In this document: one piece after another, positions 55,603 to 64,000 of the stretch
How the letters are laid out: every line of letters starts with the position of its first letter
How positions within the stretch are numbered: position 1 is the stretch's first letter
Origin: Demequina sp. NBRC 110054
GTDB taxonomy: Bacteria; Actinomycetota; Actinomycetes; Actinomycetales; Demequinaceae
Assembly: GCF_002090115.1 (NCBI RefSeq)
Contig: NZ_BBRK01000004.1
Coordinates: forward strand, 62,001 to 126,000
Length of the DNA: 64,000 nt
Reading direction: 5' to 3'
Program-made: the position numbers and the translations under genes
The notes under the pieces: generated by a model
Database searches by the model: none
Told to the model about the DNA's origin: nothing
Seen by the model: the letters and a program-made list of their open reading frames with translations, nothing else

Positions 55603-56585
55603 CCACCACCCCTGATGCCGCTCCCGCCCCCCGTCCCTCCGACCTCGTCGGCACGCTCGCCAAGGTGCGCGGCGAGGTCGGCAAGGCGGTCGTCGGGCAG
55701 GACGCCGCGATCACCGGTCTGATCATCGCGCTGCTGTGCCGAGGCCATGTTCTGCTCGAGGGCGTCCCTGGCGTCGCGAAGACGCTGCTCGTGCGCTCGC
55801 TCGCGGCCTCGCTCGCGCTCGACACCAAGCGCGTGCAGTTCACGCCCGACCTGATGCCCGGCGACATCACGGGCTCGCTCGTGTACGACGCGCAGTCCTC
55901 GCGCTTCTCCTTCCGCGAGGGCCCCGTGTTCACGAACCTCATGCTGGGGGACGAGATCAACCGCACCCCGCCGAAGACGCAGTCCGCGCTGCTCGAGGCG
56001 ATGGAGGAGCGCCAGGTCACGGTCGACGGGGAGCCCCACACGCTGCCCGACCCGTTCCTCGTCATCGCGACCCAGAACCCCGTGGAGTACGAGGGCACCT
56101 ACCCGCTGCCCGAGGCCCAACTGGACCGCTTCCTGCTCAAGCTCGTCCTCCCGCTGCCCCCGCGCGAGGTCGAGGCAGAGGTGCTCACCCGGCACGCGGC
56201 GGGCTTCAACCCGCGTGACCTCGCCGCCGCCGGCATCGTCCCGGTGGCCGGTCTCGATGACCTCGAGGCGGCCCGCGCCGAGGTCGCGAAGGTCGAGGTC
56301 TCCCCCGAGGTCATCGGCTACCTCGTGGACGTGTGCCGCGCGACCAGGGACGCCGCCTCGACCTCGCTCGGGGTGTCGCCGCGCGGCGCGACGGCGCTGC
56401 TCGCGACGTCGCGCGCGTGGGCCTGGATGCAGGGCAGGGACTTCGTCACCCCGGACGACGTCAAGGCGCTCGCCCACCCGACGCTCGTGCACCGCCTGCA
56501 GCTGACCGCCGAGGCGGAGCTCGAGGGCGTCACGGCCGCGAGCGTCCTCGAGTCCGTGCTCGCGTCGGTCCCCGTCCCGCGCTGA
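55599..56585 (+). CDS. MoxR-family AAA ATPase
   Basis: 328 residues. Walker A EGVPGVAKT (about 52-60), Walker B LMLGDEIN, sensor 1 VIATQNP and an AAA lid domain (about 230-325). MoxR ATPases act as chaperones that assemble or activate metalloenzymes or membrane complexes, usually with a VWA or DUF58 partner; the DUF58 gene follows with a one-base TGATG overlap. The GTG start overlaps the DUF4350 stop. Confidence 0.94.
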   Translation: MTTTPDAAPAPRPSDLVGTLAKVRGEVGKAVVGQDAAITGLIIALLCRGHVLLEGVPGVAKTLLVRSLAASLALDTKRVQFTPDLMPGDITGSLVYDAQSSRFSFREGPVFTNLMLGDEINRTPPKTQSALLEAMEERQVTVDGEPHTLPDPFLVIATQNPVEYEGTYPLPEAQLDRFLLKLVLPLPPREVEAEVLTRHAAGFNPRDLAAAGIVPVAGLDDLEAARAEVAKVEVSPEVIGYLVDVCRATRDAASTSLGVSPRGATALLATSRAWAWMQGRDFVTPDDVKALAHPTLVHRLQLTAEAELEGVTAASVLESVLASVPVPR

Positions 56586-57877
56586 TGTTCCTCACGTGGC
56601 GGGCGGTCGCGCTGACCGCCCTCGGGGTCCCCGTCGCTGTCGCGACCTCCTCAGCCTTGCCCGCGGTGATGTGGCTCGCGGTCGTCGCCCTCGCGGTCGC
56701 GGTCGACGTCATCGCGGCACCCTCGCCCCGCACGATCGCGACGCGGCGCGAGACGCCCGCCTCGGTGCGCCTCACCGAGCCGACGTCCACGACGCTGCTC
56801 GTGCGCAACCTCGGCACGCGGCGCGTGCGCGGCTGGGCCCGCGACGCCTGGCAGCCCTCCGCGGGCGCGGATCCCGCCCGCCATCGACTCGACCTCGCGC
56901 CGGGGGACGGCGTGCGGCTGCGCACCCCGATGCTCCCCACGCGGCGCGGAGATCGCAGCGCGGGCCCCGTGACGCTGCGGCTGCTCGGACCCCTCACCCT
57001 CGCGGGCCGCCAGCTCACCCTCCAGCTCCCCGCGACGCTCCGCGTGCTCCCCGAGTTCGCGTCGCGCAAGCACCTGCCGTCGCGGCTCGCCCGGCTGCGC
57101 GAGCTCGATGGCCGATCCGCCGTCCAGCAGCGAGGGCCCGGATCCGAGTTCGACTCGCTGCGCGAGTACGTCATTGGCGACGACGTGCGCGCGATCGACT
57201 GGCGGGCCACCGCCCGGCGCAACGAGGTCGTCGTCCGCACGTGGCGCCCCGAGCGCGACCGTCAGGTGCTGATCCTCGTCGACACCGCACGCTCGGCCGC
57301 CGCCCGCATCGGCGACACGCCCCGTCTCGACGCGACGATCGAGGCGACCCTGCTGCTGTCCGCCCTCGCCTCCAAGGCGGGGGACCGCGTCCACGTCGTC
57401 GCCTACGACCGCACGACGCGCGCGCGGATCTCGGGGGTGTCGGGCGCGGGCCTGATGTCGACGCTCGCGGATCGCCTAGCCCCCCTCGAGCCGCGCCTGC
57501 TCGAGCCCGACTGGACCGGGGCGGCGGGCGTCGTCCGCGAGATGCTCGGCCAGCGCGCGCTCGTCGTCCTCCTCACCGATGTGGGCCCCGGCTCGGTGGA
57601 CTCGGGGCTGCTGCGCGCGCTCGCCCCGCTCGCGCGGGATCACCAGGTGCTGATCGGCGCGGTCGACGATCCCGAGATCGGTGAGCTCGTGCAGGCGCGC
57701 GGCGACGTGTCCGAGATCTACACCGCCGCGGCGGCCACCCGCTTCGAGCTCGAGCGCGAGGCGGTCGCCGAGCGCCTGCGTCGACGCGGGGTCGAGGTCG
57801 TCTCCGCGGACCCCGAGGGCATCGCCCCCGCGATCGCCGACGCCTACCTGTCGCTCAAGGCCGCCGGTCGGCTCTGA
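56585..57877 (+). CDS. DUF58-domain protein (MoxR partner)
   Basis: 430 residues. Two N-terminal membrane helices (about 5-45), an Ig-like or beta region (about 60-170), the DUF58 signature SEFDSLREYVIGDDVRAIDWRATAR, and a VWA-like C-terminal fold with LILVDTARS. It is the likely client or adaptor of the MoxR ATPase just upstream. Its TGA is immediately followed by the stop codon of the convergent SpoIIM gene, with no intergenic base. Confidence 0.9.
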   Translation: MFLTWRAVALTALGVPVAVATSSALPAVMWLAVVALAVAVDVIAAPSPRTIATRRETPASVRLTEPTSTTLLVRNLGTRRVRGWARDAWQPSAGADPARHRLDLAPGDGVRLRTPMLPTRRGDRSAGPVTLRLLGPLTLAGRQLTLQLPATLRVLPEFASRKHLPSRLARLRELDGRSAVQQRGPGSEFDSLREYVIGDDVRAIDWRATARRNEVVVRTWRPERDRQVLILVDTARSAAARIGDTPRLDATIEATLLLSALASKAGDRVHVVAYDRTTRARISGVSGAGLMSTLADRLAPLEPRLLEPDWTGAAGVVREMLGQRALVVLLTDVGPGSVDSGLLRALAPLARDHQVLIGAVDDPEIGELVQARGDVSEIYTAAAATRFELEREAVAERLRRRGVEVVSADPEGIAPAIADAYLSLKAAGRL

Positions 57878-58873
57878 TCACGCAGCGACCGGGGCGGCGT
57901 CCTCCCTGAGGTCCGCCGAGACGTCGCCCGTCTCCCCCATGGCGACCGCACGCCTGCCGAGCGTGAGCACCATCGTCCAGAAGCCCGCGAGCACCGCGAC
58001 GCCGATCGCGATCTTGAGGCCCCACGGCAGCGCGGACCCGGTCACGTAGCCCTCGACGAGGCCCGACACGAGAAGCACGAGCACGAGGCCCAGGACCACC
58101 CCGAACATCGCGCGTCCCTCCTCCGCGAGCGCACGCATGCGCGTGCGCGGCCCCGGCACCAGCATCGTCCAGAAGATCCTGAGGCCCGCCGCACCCGCGA
58201 CCCACACGGCCGTGAGCTCGAGGAGACCGTGCGGCGTGATGAGCTGGAAGAACTCGCCGAGGTAGCCGAACTCGTGCATGATGGCGCCCGCGGTGCCGAC
58301 GCCGACCGCATTCTGGAACTGCACGTACACCGTGAAGACGCCGGTGAAGCCTCCCGCGACGGACATCGCGGCGACCCACGCGTTGTTCGTCCACACCTGC
58401 GCGAAGAACGAGGTCGACGGGTGCTCCGAGTAGTACGACGCGAACGCCTCCTCGGCGTACTGCTGGCGCTCGTCGTAGGTGCCGAGGTTCGTCATGAGGT
58501 CCGGATGCGTCGCGTAGTGCACGCCCGTCGCGACGGACACGATCAGGAAGGTCGCCATCACCGCCACGGTCCACCAGCGGATCCGGTACAGCGCGGCGGG
58601 CATCGAAAGGACCATGAAGCGCGCCGCCTCGCGATGCAGCGGCGGCCGCGCCCCCGACAGCGTCGCGCGCGCCGAGGCGAGCAGCACGGACAGCCGGGAC
58701 ACGAGCGCCGGGTCGGGGGCGGAGGAGCGCACCCGCGCGAGGTCGGAGGCGGTGGTCTGGTACAGCCGCGCGAGCTCGTCGGCCTCGGCGCCGGACAGCC
58801 GCGAGCGCTTGGACAGCGCCTTGAGCCGCTGCCATCGCTCCTCGTGGAGTGCCTGGAACGCATCGAGATCCAT
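57878..58873 (-). CDS. Stage II sporulation protein M family (SpoIIM/DUF95) membrane protein
   Basis: 331 residues with about five membrane helices after residue 95 (for example WTVAVMATFLIVSVATG, TAVWVAGAAGLRIF, FGVVLGLVLVLLVSGLV) and the family motif MHEFGYLGEFFQLITPHGLLEL. Related to the SpoIIM part of the peptidoglycan-degrading engulfment machine of Bacillus, but this organism need not sporulate. Paired with an RDD gene and MoxR/DUF58 genes in actinobacteria. ATG 58873 is divergent from the RDD gene, 55 bp apart. Confidence 0.88.
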   Translation of the reverse strand: MDLDAFQALHEERWQRLKALSKRSRLSGAEADELARLYQTTASDLARVRSSAPDPALVSRLSVLLASARATLSGARPPLHREAARFMVLSMPAALYRIRWWTVAVMATFLIVSVATGVHYATHPDLMTNLGTYDERQQYAEEAFASYYSEHPSTSFFAQVWTNNAWVAAMSVAGGFTGVFTVYVQFQNAVGVGTAGAIMHEFGYLGEFFQLITPHGLLELTAVWVAGAAGLRIFWTMLVPGPRTRMRALAEEGRAMFGVVLGLVLVLLVSGLVEGYVTGSALPWGLKIAIGVAVLAGFWTMVLTLGRRAVAMGETGDVSADLREDAAPVAA

Positions 58874-58928
58874 GCGGCTACGATGCCACAGACGGCACCT
58901 CGGACCACGCGCACTCACAGGGAGACCC

Positions 58929-59750
58929 ATGGACGACGACACCACGCTCATCGGCGAGGGCGTCATCCTGGAGACGGCGCCGGCGAGCATCGGCCTGCGC
59001 ACCGCCGGCGCACTCATCGACGCGGTCGCGATCGGCACGGTGTACGTCGGGAGCTTCCTGCTGTTGGCAGAGATCCTGCCTGACTCGCTCGACCTCGCGG
59101 CGATGAGCGCGGCGGTGCTCGTGCACGCGCTCGCGGTGTTCATCGGCCTCCCCATCGCGGTCGAGACGGCCACGCGCGGCCGCTCGCTCGGCAAGCTCGC
59201 GACGGGCGTGCGCATCGTGCGCGACGACGGCGGTCCGATCGCCTTCCGCCAGGCCTTCGTGCGCGGACTGCTCGGCTTCTTCGACCTGTGGATGACCGCG
59301 GGCGGCGTCGCCCTCATCTCTGCGCTCGTGACGAAGCGCGCCAAGCGCGTCGGCGACATTCTCGCGGGCACCTACGCGCTCAAGGAGCGGGCCGCCAAGT
59401 CGCCGCATGCGCCGCTCGTGATGCCCGCAGCCCTCGCGGCGTGGTCGGTCACCGCCGACGTCCGTCGCATGCCCGACGGTCTCGCGCTCACGGCGCGCCA
59501 GTTCCTCTCCCGTGCCGCGAAGCTCAACCCCGCGTCGCGCGCGCAGCACGGCGCGGAGCTGGGCGCGCGCGTCGCGTCCTACGTCTCACCCCCGCCGCCC
59601 GAGGGCACGCATCCCGAGCAGCTCATCGCGGCCGCGCTCGTCATCCGGCGCGACCGTGAGTACGCGCGCGGCGTCGAGCACAGGCGCCTCGACGCCGAGA
59701 TCTCGGACGCGGTGCACCGGCTGCCCCACGGTGTCCCCGAGGTGCGGTAG
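58929..59750 (+). CDS. RDD-family membrane protein
   Basis: 273 residues. RDD domain (about 15-150) with RTAGALIDAVAIGTVYVG, GRSLGKLATGVRIVRDDGG and AKRVGDILAGTYAL; two to three membrane helices, then a soluble helical C-terminus (about 165-273). GGGAG lies before ATG 58929. RDD proteins are suggested ion exchangers or membrane scaffolds; here it is divergent from SpoIIM, its usual neighbour. It ends 5 bp before the convergent small membrane protein gene. Confidence 0.88.
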   Translation: MDDDTTLIGEGVILETAPASIGLRTAGALIDAVAIGTVYVGSFLLLAEILPDSLDLAAMSAAVLVHALAVFIGLPIAVETATRGRSLGKLATGVRIVRDDGGPIAFRQAFVRGLLGFFDLWMTAGGVALISALVTKRAKRVGDILAGTYALKERAAKSPHAPLVMPAALAAWSVTADVRRMPDGLALTARQFLSRAAKLNPASRAQHGAELGARVASYVSPPPPEGTHPEQLIAAALVIRRDREYARGVEHRRLDAEISDAVHRLPHGVPEVR

Positions 59751-59755
59751 CCGTC

Positions 59756-59938
59756 CTACGCCCCGAGCGCCTGGAAGCCCTCGTAGACCATGAACGCGGG
59801 CCAGAAGATCCCCTGGAAGATCGCTCCCACGTGCTCCCAGAACCCGTCCGCGACCGTCCAGTAGTAGACGATGCCTCCGAAGATCCCGATGCCGTAGATC
59901 GCGCCTCCCGACGCTGCCGCGCCGCTGTTGTCGGCCAT
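59756..59938 (-). CDS. Small conserved membrane protein
   Basis: 60 residues. Begins MADNSGAAASGGAIYGIGIFGGIVYYW and ends IFQGIFWPAFMVYEGFQALGA, giving two hydrophobic segments (about 12-28 and 38-54) rich in aromatic residues. GGAAGG lies upstream of the ATG. Similar short proteins occur in other Micrococcales; function unknown. Confidence 0.72.
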   Translation of the reverse strand: MADNSGAAASGGAIYGIGIFGGIVYYWTVADGFWEHVGAIFQGIFWPAFMVYEGFQALGA

Positions 59939-60029
59939 GGCGTCTCACCTTCCCCTCTGCCGCCAGGTTAGGCCGATACCGGGGGTTCCGCGGGGCGAGC
60001 CGGTCCGCTCCTCTCGGCCCGCGCACGAA

Positions 60030-62036
60030 CTAGCCCTCGCCGGCCTCCTGGACGCGGGGGAGCGTCACCCTCGCGACCGTTCCGGAGCGCCCGTCGGAGC
60101 CGAGCGCGACCGCGCCCCCGGCCCGCGAGACGAGCTGCCGGACCAGCGCCAGTCCGAGCCCGACGCCTGGCACGCCCTCGGCGGTGCCCTTGGCTCGATA
60201 GAAGCGCTCGAAGACCTTGTCGAGGTCCTCCGGGGCGATGCCGGGACCGTTGTCCACGATCTCGATCGTGACCTGCGCGGCGTCGAACCTCGCCGCGACG
60301 GCGACCTCGCCGCCGGGTGGCGTGAACTTGACCGCGTTGCCGATCAGGTTGGTGAGGATGCGCACCAGATCGCTCGGCGGGATGAGCACCTCGACACCGA
60401 AGGGCATGTGCTCACGCAGCGCGACCATCCGGTCCTGGGCGTTGGGCCCCATGTCCTCGAGCACACCGGCCACAGCATCCCTGACGTCGCAGGGCTGCGC
60501 GCTCTCGCGGCTGCCCGCGCCGAGCGCGAGCAGGTCCTCCACGAGCCGCCCGAGCCTGTCGGCGTTGCGGGTGATCACCGACAGGTGCGCGTGCGCCTCG
60601 TCGTCGAGCGAGGGCTCGTCCTCGAGCAGCTCGGCGAACCCGATGATGCTCGTGATCGGGGTCCGGAGCTCATGGCTCACGGCTGACACGAACTCGTCCT
60701 TCTGCCGCGCCACCTCGCGCAGCTGCAAGGCGGCGTTGCGCTCGTCGGCGAGCGCGTGCGCAAGCGCCTGGGCGGCGTGTACGCGCTCCGAGACATCGAG
60801 CACCTGGACCGTGAGCAGCACCCGCCCTCCGTCGCGAGGGACGCGCGTGACGAGGATCTCCACGCGCCTGCCATCGCCCAGCTCGACCTCGGTGACGCTC
60901 TCGCCCTCCAGATCGTCCTTCGCGCGGGCGATCGCCGCGCGGAGGACCTGCACGCCTCGCGTGTCCTCGGGAAGCACCTCCGGCTCCTGACCACGCGGCG
61001 CCGCCGCGACGCCTGGTCCGAGGAGGTTCACCGCACGCCAGTTCGCGTTGCGCACCCGCGGATCTCCCCCGCGGTCCTCCTCGAGGATCAGCATGCCGAC
61101 CTGGGAGTCCACGAGGCCGCCGCGCAGGAGCTGCTCGCGCACCAGCAGGTCCTCGGCGACCGACAGCGTCTCGCGCCGCGCCGCCGCGAAGTACAGCACC
61201 GTCCCGGCATACACGACGAGGAAGCTCTGCACGGCCCACGAGGTCTGCACGGCGCTCCAGCCCGCTCCGGCGAACGGTCCGCCGCCCAGGATCGTGAGCG
61301 TCGTCGCCGCGGTCGCCGTCAGCACGAGCTGCGCCGCCACGCCGCGCAGAGGGAACACGTACGCGCCCCACAGCAGCACGGGCATGGGCAGGAACGACAG
61401 GGGAAGGCTCATCCCGGGGAAGAACACGATGCCGACGACCAGCGCGAGCGTGAGGGGCTGAAGCCACCGCGCGAACCCGCCTCTGGCACGTGCGTGATCG
61501 TTCCACGTGAGCGCGAGCGGCACGATCGCGAGCACCGCCGAGCCGTGGCTCGAGAACACCGCCCCCGCGGTCGCGAGCGCGGCATCCGTGCCCAGCAGAT
61601 GGACCACGAGGCCCACCGCGACCGCGACCGCAGCCGCGCCCGCGAGCGTGGCGATGACGAGCCGGGTGACCTCCCGCGTCGAGATCAGCCGCGGCGGCCT
61701 GTCCGACGGGCACAGCAGCATCGCGACCACGAGCGCCTCGATCGCGTTCGCGAGTCCGAACGCGAAGGACAGGTCCAGCGGGCGCCCCGCGACGAAGTTG
61801 GAGGCCGCGGAGACCAGCGCGACCCCGACAGCGGCGACGGGCATCCAGCGGCGGCGCACCGCGAGGACCGCGAGCACCGAGGTGCCCGCCGCGGGCCACC
61901 ACGGGGAGGTGTCGCCGCCACGCCCCGCGAGCTCCACGGTGCCCCAGGCCAGCACGAAGGTCGCGGCGAGCGCGATCGCGGAGGCCGCGGCGCGCGTCGC
62001 CGGTCGCGACCGCTCGTCGAACGAGGGCAACGGCAT
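60030..62036 (-). CDS. MASE1-type sensor histidine kinase with PAS-like domain
   Basis: 668 residues from ATG 62036 (GGAGG seven bases upstream). A MASE1 membrane sensor of about eight helices (about 15-295), a PAS-like segment (about 320-440), a short coiled-coil, then HisKA with phospho-acceptor His in FVSAVSHELRTPITSIIG, and an HATPase_c domain (N box NLIGNAVKFTP, G1 DNGPGI, G2 GVGLGLALV). The signal is unknown. A single-domain receiver gene lies divergently 99 bp away and is the likely partner. Confidence 0.92.
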   Translation of the reverse strand: MPLPSFDERSRPATRAAASAIALAATFVLAWGTVELAGRGGDTSPWWPAAGTSVLAVLAVRRRWMPVAAVGVALVSAASNFVAGRPLDLSFAFGLANAIEALVVAMLLCPSDRPPRLISTREVTRLVIATLAGAAAVAVAVGLVVHLLGTDAALATAGAVFSSHGSAVLAIVPLALTWNDHARARGGFARWLQPLTLALVVGIVFFPGMSLPLSFLPMPVLLWGAYVFPLRGVAAQLVLTATAATTLTILGGGPFAGAGWSAVQTSWAVQSFLVVYAGTVLYFAAARRETLSVAEDLLVREQLLRGGLVDSQVGMLILEEDRGGDPRVRNANWRAVNLLGPGVAAAPRGQEPEVLPEDTRGVQVLRAAIARAKDDLEGESVTEVELGDGRRVEILVTRVPRDGGRVLLTVQVLDVSERVHAAQALAHALADERNAALQLREVARQKDEFVSAVSHELRTPITSIIGFAELLEDEPSLDDEAHAHLSVITRNADRLGRLVEDLLALGAGSRESAQPCDVRDAVAGVLEDMGPNAQDRMVALREHMPFGVEVLIPPSDLVRILTNLIGNAVKFTPPGGEVAVAARFDAAQVTIEIVDNGPGIAPEDLDKVFERFYRAKGTAEGVPGVGLGLALVRQLVSRAGGAVALGSDGRSGTVARVTLPRVQEAGEG

Positions 62037-62135
62037 GGCTCCACCTCCCGGCCTGCTACGAGGCCTTGCGTACAGTGGAGCATGGCACCGGGAGCACGCC
62101 CGGGACAACTCTCCGTCTCACCCCGAGGAGATCAG

Positions 62136-62501
62136 ATGGCCTCGATCCTCATCGTCGACGACGACCCGGACATCGCCCTGCTCGTGAGCCACAAGCTCCG
62201 CGCGGCGGGCCACGACATCGCGGTCGAGGTCGACGGCGTCGCGGGCCTCGAGGCGATCAGGCGCTCTCACCCCGACCTGGTCGTGCTCGACTGGATGATG
62301 CCCCGCATGAACGGGCTCGACGTGTGCGTCGAGGTGAGGAACGACGCGTCGATCTCGGCCACGCGGATCCTCCTGCTCACCGCGAAGGCGCAGGAGGCCG
62401 ACCTCGAGCGCGCGTACTCCTCAGGGGCCGACGAGTACGTGCAGAAGCCCTTCTCGCCGCGCGAGCTCGCGGCGCAGGTCGAGGCGCTGCTCGCGCGCTG
62501 A
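62136..62501 (+). CDS. Single-domain response regulator (CheY-like)
   Basis: 121 residues, the entire protein a receiver domain: acidic pocket VDDDPD, phospho-acceptor Asp52 (VVLDWMMPRMNG), Thr in LLTAK and Lys in YVQKPFSP. No output domain, so it must act by protein contact or as a phosphorelay step. A GAGGAG ribosome site lies upstream of ATG 62136. Divergent from the MASE1 kinase gene. Confidence 0.93.
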   Translation: MASILIVDDDPDIALLVSHKLRAAGHDIAVEVDGVAGLEAIRRSHPDLVVLDWMMPRMNGLDVCVEVRNDASISATRILLLTAKAQEADLERAYSSGADEYVQKPFSPRELAAQVEALLAR

Positions 62502-62583
62502 GCGCTCCTCACGGCGCTGCACCGCCAGAGGCCCGCACCTCGGCGGGAGGAGCGGCTCGGCCGCTCACCCGGCGGCGAGCGCC

Positions 62584-63507
62584 TCAGGCGGGCGGCTCGA
62601 CGTGGCGGACGTCGGGCTCCACGAAGATGAGCCGTGCCGCGGGCACCTTCTCGCGGATCCGCCGCTCGGCGTCATCGGTCTGCGCCGCGATCTCCTCGAT
62701 GCTGCGCCCAGGGTCGACGCCCACCTTGACCGTGACGAGCACGTCGTCCGGGCCGAGGTGCATCGTGCGCAGGTGGATGATGTCGGTGTAGCCGGCCTCC
62801 CCGAGCCCCGCGCGGATCCTGTCGACATCCTCGGGCGTCGCTGACTCGCCCAGCAGCATCTCGCGGGTCTCGCGCGCAAGCACGAGCGCGATGCACACGA
62901 GCAGGAGGCCGATCATCGCGGTGCCGGCGGCGTCCCACAGCCCATTGCCGGTGATGAGCGTCATGGAGACGCCGAACAGCGCGAAGACCAGGCCCACGAG
63001 CGCACCGAAGTCCTCGAGCAGGATCACGGGCAGCTCGGGGGAACGCGAGCGCTGGATGAACTTCGCCCAGCCCACGTTGCCGCGGATCTTGTTGGACTCC
63101 TTCATCGCGGTCCGGAAGCTCATCCCCTCGAGCGCGATCGCGATGAGCAGGACGACGATCGGCACCCACTTCCAGGACTCGATCGGCTCGGGGTGCTGGA
63201 ACTTGTGCCACGCCTCGTAGAGCGCGAACAGGCCACCGAGGGTGAACAGCACGACGGCCACGAGGAAGGCGAAGTAGTAGCGGTAGCGCGAGTAGCCGAA
63301 CGGATGCTCGGGCGTCGCCTCCTTGCGGGCCTTGCGTCCGCCGATGAGGAGCAGGAGCTGATTTCCGGAGTCGGCGACCGAGTGGATCGCCTCGGCGAGC
63401 ATCGATGACGCTCCCGTGAGGCCCCACGCGGCGAACTTGGTGACGCCGATGCCGAGGTTGGCGCTGAGTGCGGCGACGATCGCCTTCGTGCCCCCTTCGG
63501 CGGACAC
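62584..63507 (-). CDS. Cation diffusion facilitator family transporter
   Basis: 307 residues. CDF membrane domain (about 10-215) with SMLAEAIHSVADSGNQLLLLIGG, the His/Asp metal motif HSVAD, and a second motif region in VILLEDFGALVGLVFAL (ED in place of the usual HxxxD), then a cytoplasmic C-terminal domain (about 220-300). Exports divalent metals such as zinc, cobalt or iron in exchange for protons. GTG 63507 overlaps the last base of the manB stop codon, so the two are co-transcribed. Confidence 0.9.
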   Translation of the reverse strand: MSAEGGTKAIVAALSANLGIGVTKFAAWGLTGASSMLAEAIHSVADSGNQLLLLIGGRKARKEATPEHPFGYSRYRYYFAFLVAVVLFTLGGLFALYEAWHKFQHPEPIESWKWVPIVVLLIAIALEGMSFRTAMKESNKIRGNVGWAKFIQRSRSPELPVILLEDFGALVGLVFALFGVSMTLITGNGLWDAAGTAMIGLLLVCIALVLARETREMLLGESATPEDVDRIRAGLGEAGYTDIIHLRTMHLGPDDVLVTVKVGVDPGRSIEEIAAQTDDAERRIREKVPAARLIFVEPDVRHVEPPA

Positions 63508-64000
63508 TAGGCCTGCCTGATGACTGCGAGCGCCTCGTCGCGCACCTGCTCCATGGTCGCGGCGTCCGCGGCCTCGACGTTGAGCCGCAGCAGGGGCTCG
63601 GTGCCCGACGGACGGACGTTGAACCACCAGCGGGGCTCGGAGTCCCAGTGCTCGACCGTGAGGCCGTCCATCTCGTCGAGCGTCACCCCGTCGCGCCCGT
63701 CGAAGGCGGCGCGGATGCGCGCGACCGCGGCCTTCACGTCGGGGACCGTCGAGTTGATCTCGCCCGACGCGGTGTAGGGGTCGAAGTCGGCGAGCATCGC
63801 GCTCAGCGGGCCGTCCTGCGAGCCGAGCGCCGCCATGACGTGCAGGGCCGCGAGCATGCCCGAGTCGGCGTAGAAGAAGTCCCGGAAGTAGAAGTGGGCG
63901 CTGTGCTCGCCGCCGAACACCGCGTCGTTCTCCGCCATGAGCGCCTTGATGAAGCTGTGGCCCACGCGCGAGCGCACCGTGGTGATGCCGTCGGCGCCGA
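63507..64000 (-). CDS. manB: Phosphomannomutase/phosphoglucomutase, C-terminal part (5' end outside window)
   Basis: The last 163 residues or so of an alpha-D-phosphohexomutase. Seen: domain 3 motif GGEHSAHFYFRDF (sugar-binding GEhSgH loop) and the domain 4 phosphate loop RPSGTEPLLRLNVEA. The frame is open to the right edge (reads GADGITTVRSRVGHSF). Converts mannose 6-phosphate to mannose 1-phosphate for GDP-mannose and cell-wall glycan synthesis. The CDF gene follows with a one-base overlap. Confidence 0.93.
   Translation of the reverse strand, partial: GADGITTVRSRVGHSFIKALMAENDAVFGGEHSAHFYFRDFFYADSGMLAALHVMAALGSQDGPLSAMLADFDPYTASGEINSTVPDVKAAVARIRAAFDGRDGVTLDEMDGLTVEHWDSEPRWWFNVRPSGTEPLLRLNVEAADAATMEQVRDEALAVIRQA

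Noticed and set aside
62503..62565. Hairpin candidates after the single-domain receiver gene
   Set aside because: The 8-bp arms are separated by 36 bases and the second stem has only five pairs; too weak to call a terminator in such GC-rich DNA.

Overview
The window is GC-rich (about 70 percent) chromosomal DNA from an actinobacterium, most likely Micrococcales. The evidence is a multifunctional 2-oxoglutarate decarboxylase (Kgd), the mycothiol-type sigma factor/anti-sigma pair SigR/RsrA, the actinobacterial 24-residue ribosomal protein bL37, and the conserved run LysM - Rv3235-like - secA - hpf - comF - lpqB - mtrB - mtrA followed by a DUF4129/DUF4350/MoxR/DUF58/SpoIIM/RDD block. Start/stop overlaps (ATGA, GTGA, TGATG) are frequent and mark many tight operons. 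The genus cannot be settled from the sequence alone.

Positions 1-21200 are an accessory carbon-utilisation region for a rhamnose-containing glycan. It holds rhamnulokinase (cut by the left edge), an FMN lactate dehydrogenase, a tRNA-Arg(CCG), a DoxX gene with a two-palindrome promoter, a 1349-residue secreted discoidin/beta-helix protein, a secreted GH3 glucosidase, two tandem LacI repressors, a GH43-like enzyme, a GH78 alpha-L-rhamnosidase, a CUT1 ABC transporter without its own ATPase, a beta-phosphoglucomutase-like enzyme and rhamnulose-1-phosphate aldolase. Three transcription units (GH3, transporter operon, rhaD) share a palindromic LacI-type operator, TTGAANCGNTTCAA. This predicts one regulon covering extracellular attack, import, rhamnose release, phosphorylation, aldol cleavage and use of the lactaldehyde product as lactate. 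An AT-richer gene-free stretch lies between the transporter promoter and the mutase gene.

Positions 21300-33700 hold housekeeping and envelope genes: patatin-like phospholipase, VanY-type carboxypeptidase, two CNNM/CorC-type transporters, an ABC exporter, kgd with a coupled SGNH-fold protein that lacks its catalytic Ser and His, a lone PilT-type ATPase and bL37.

Positions 33700-41400 hold rsrA, sigR with a SigR-type promoter, a DoxX protein coupled to aroA, rsgA, hisN, DUF6912, a CpaE-like ATPase with a SAF protein, and a small HTH protein. Positions 41400-52400 hold an uncharacterised small protein, LysM, the Rv3235-like gene, secA, hpf, comF, lpqB, mtrB and mtrA. Positions 52500-64000 hold the membrane/MoxR/DUF58 block, SpoIIM, RDD, a small membrane protein, a MASE1 histidine kinase divergent from a single-domain receiver, a cation diffusion facilitator, and the end of a phosphomannomutase gene (cut by the right edge).

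Two non-coding observations stand out. A 12-base word, GGGACGATGCGG, is concentrated in intergenic sequence near 3' ends, including a three-copy 44-bp tandem array between comF and lpqB. Several strong bidirectional hairpins separate convergent genes.
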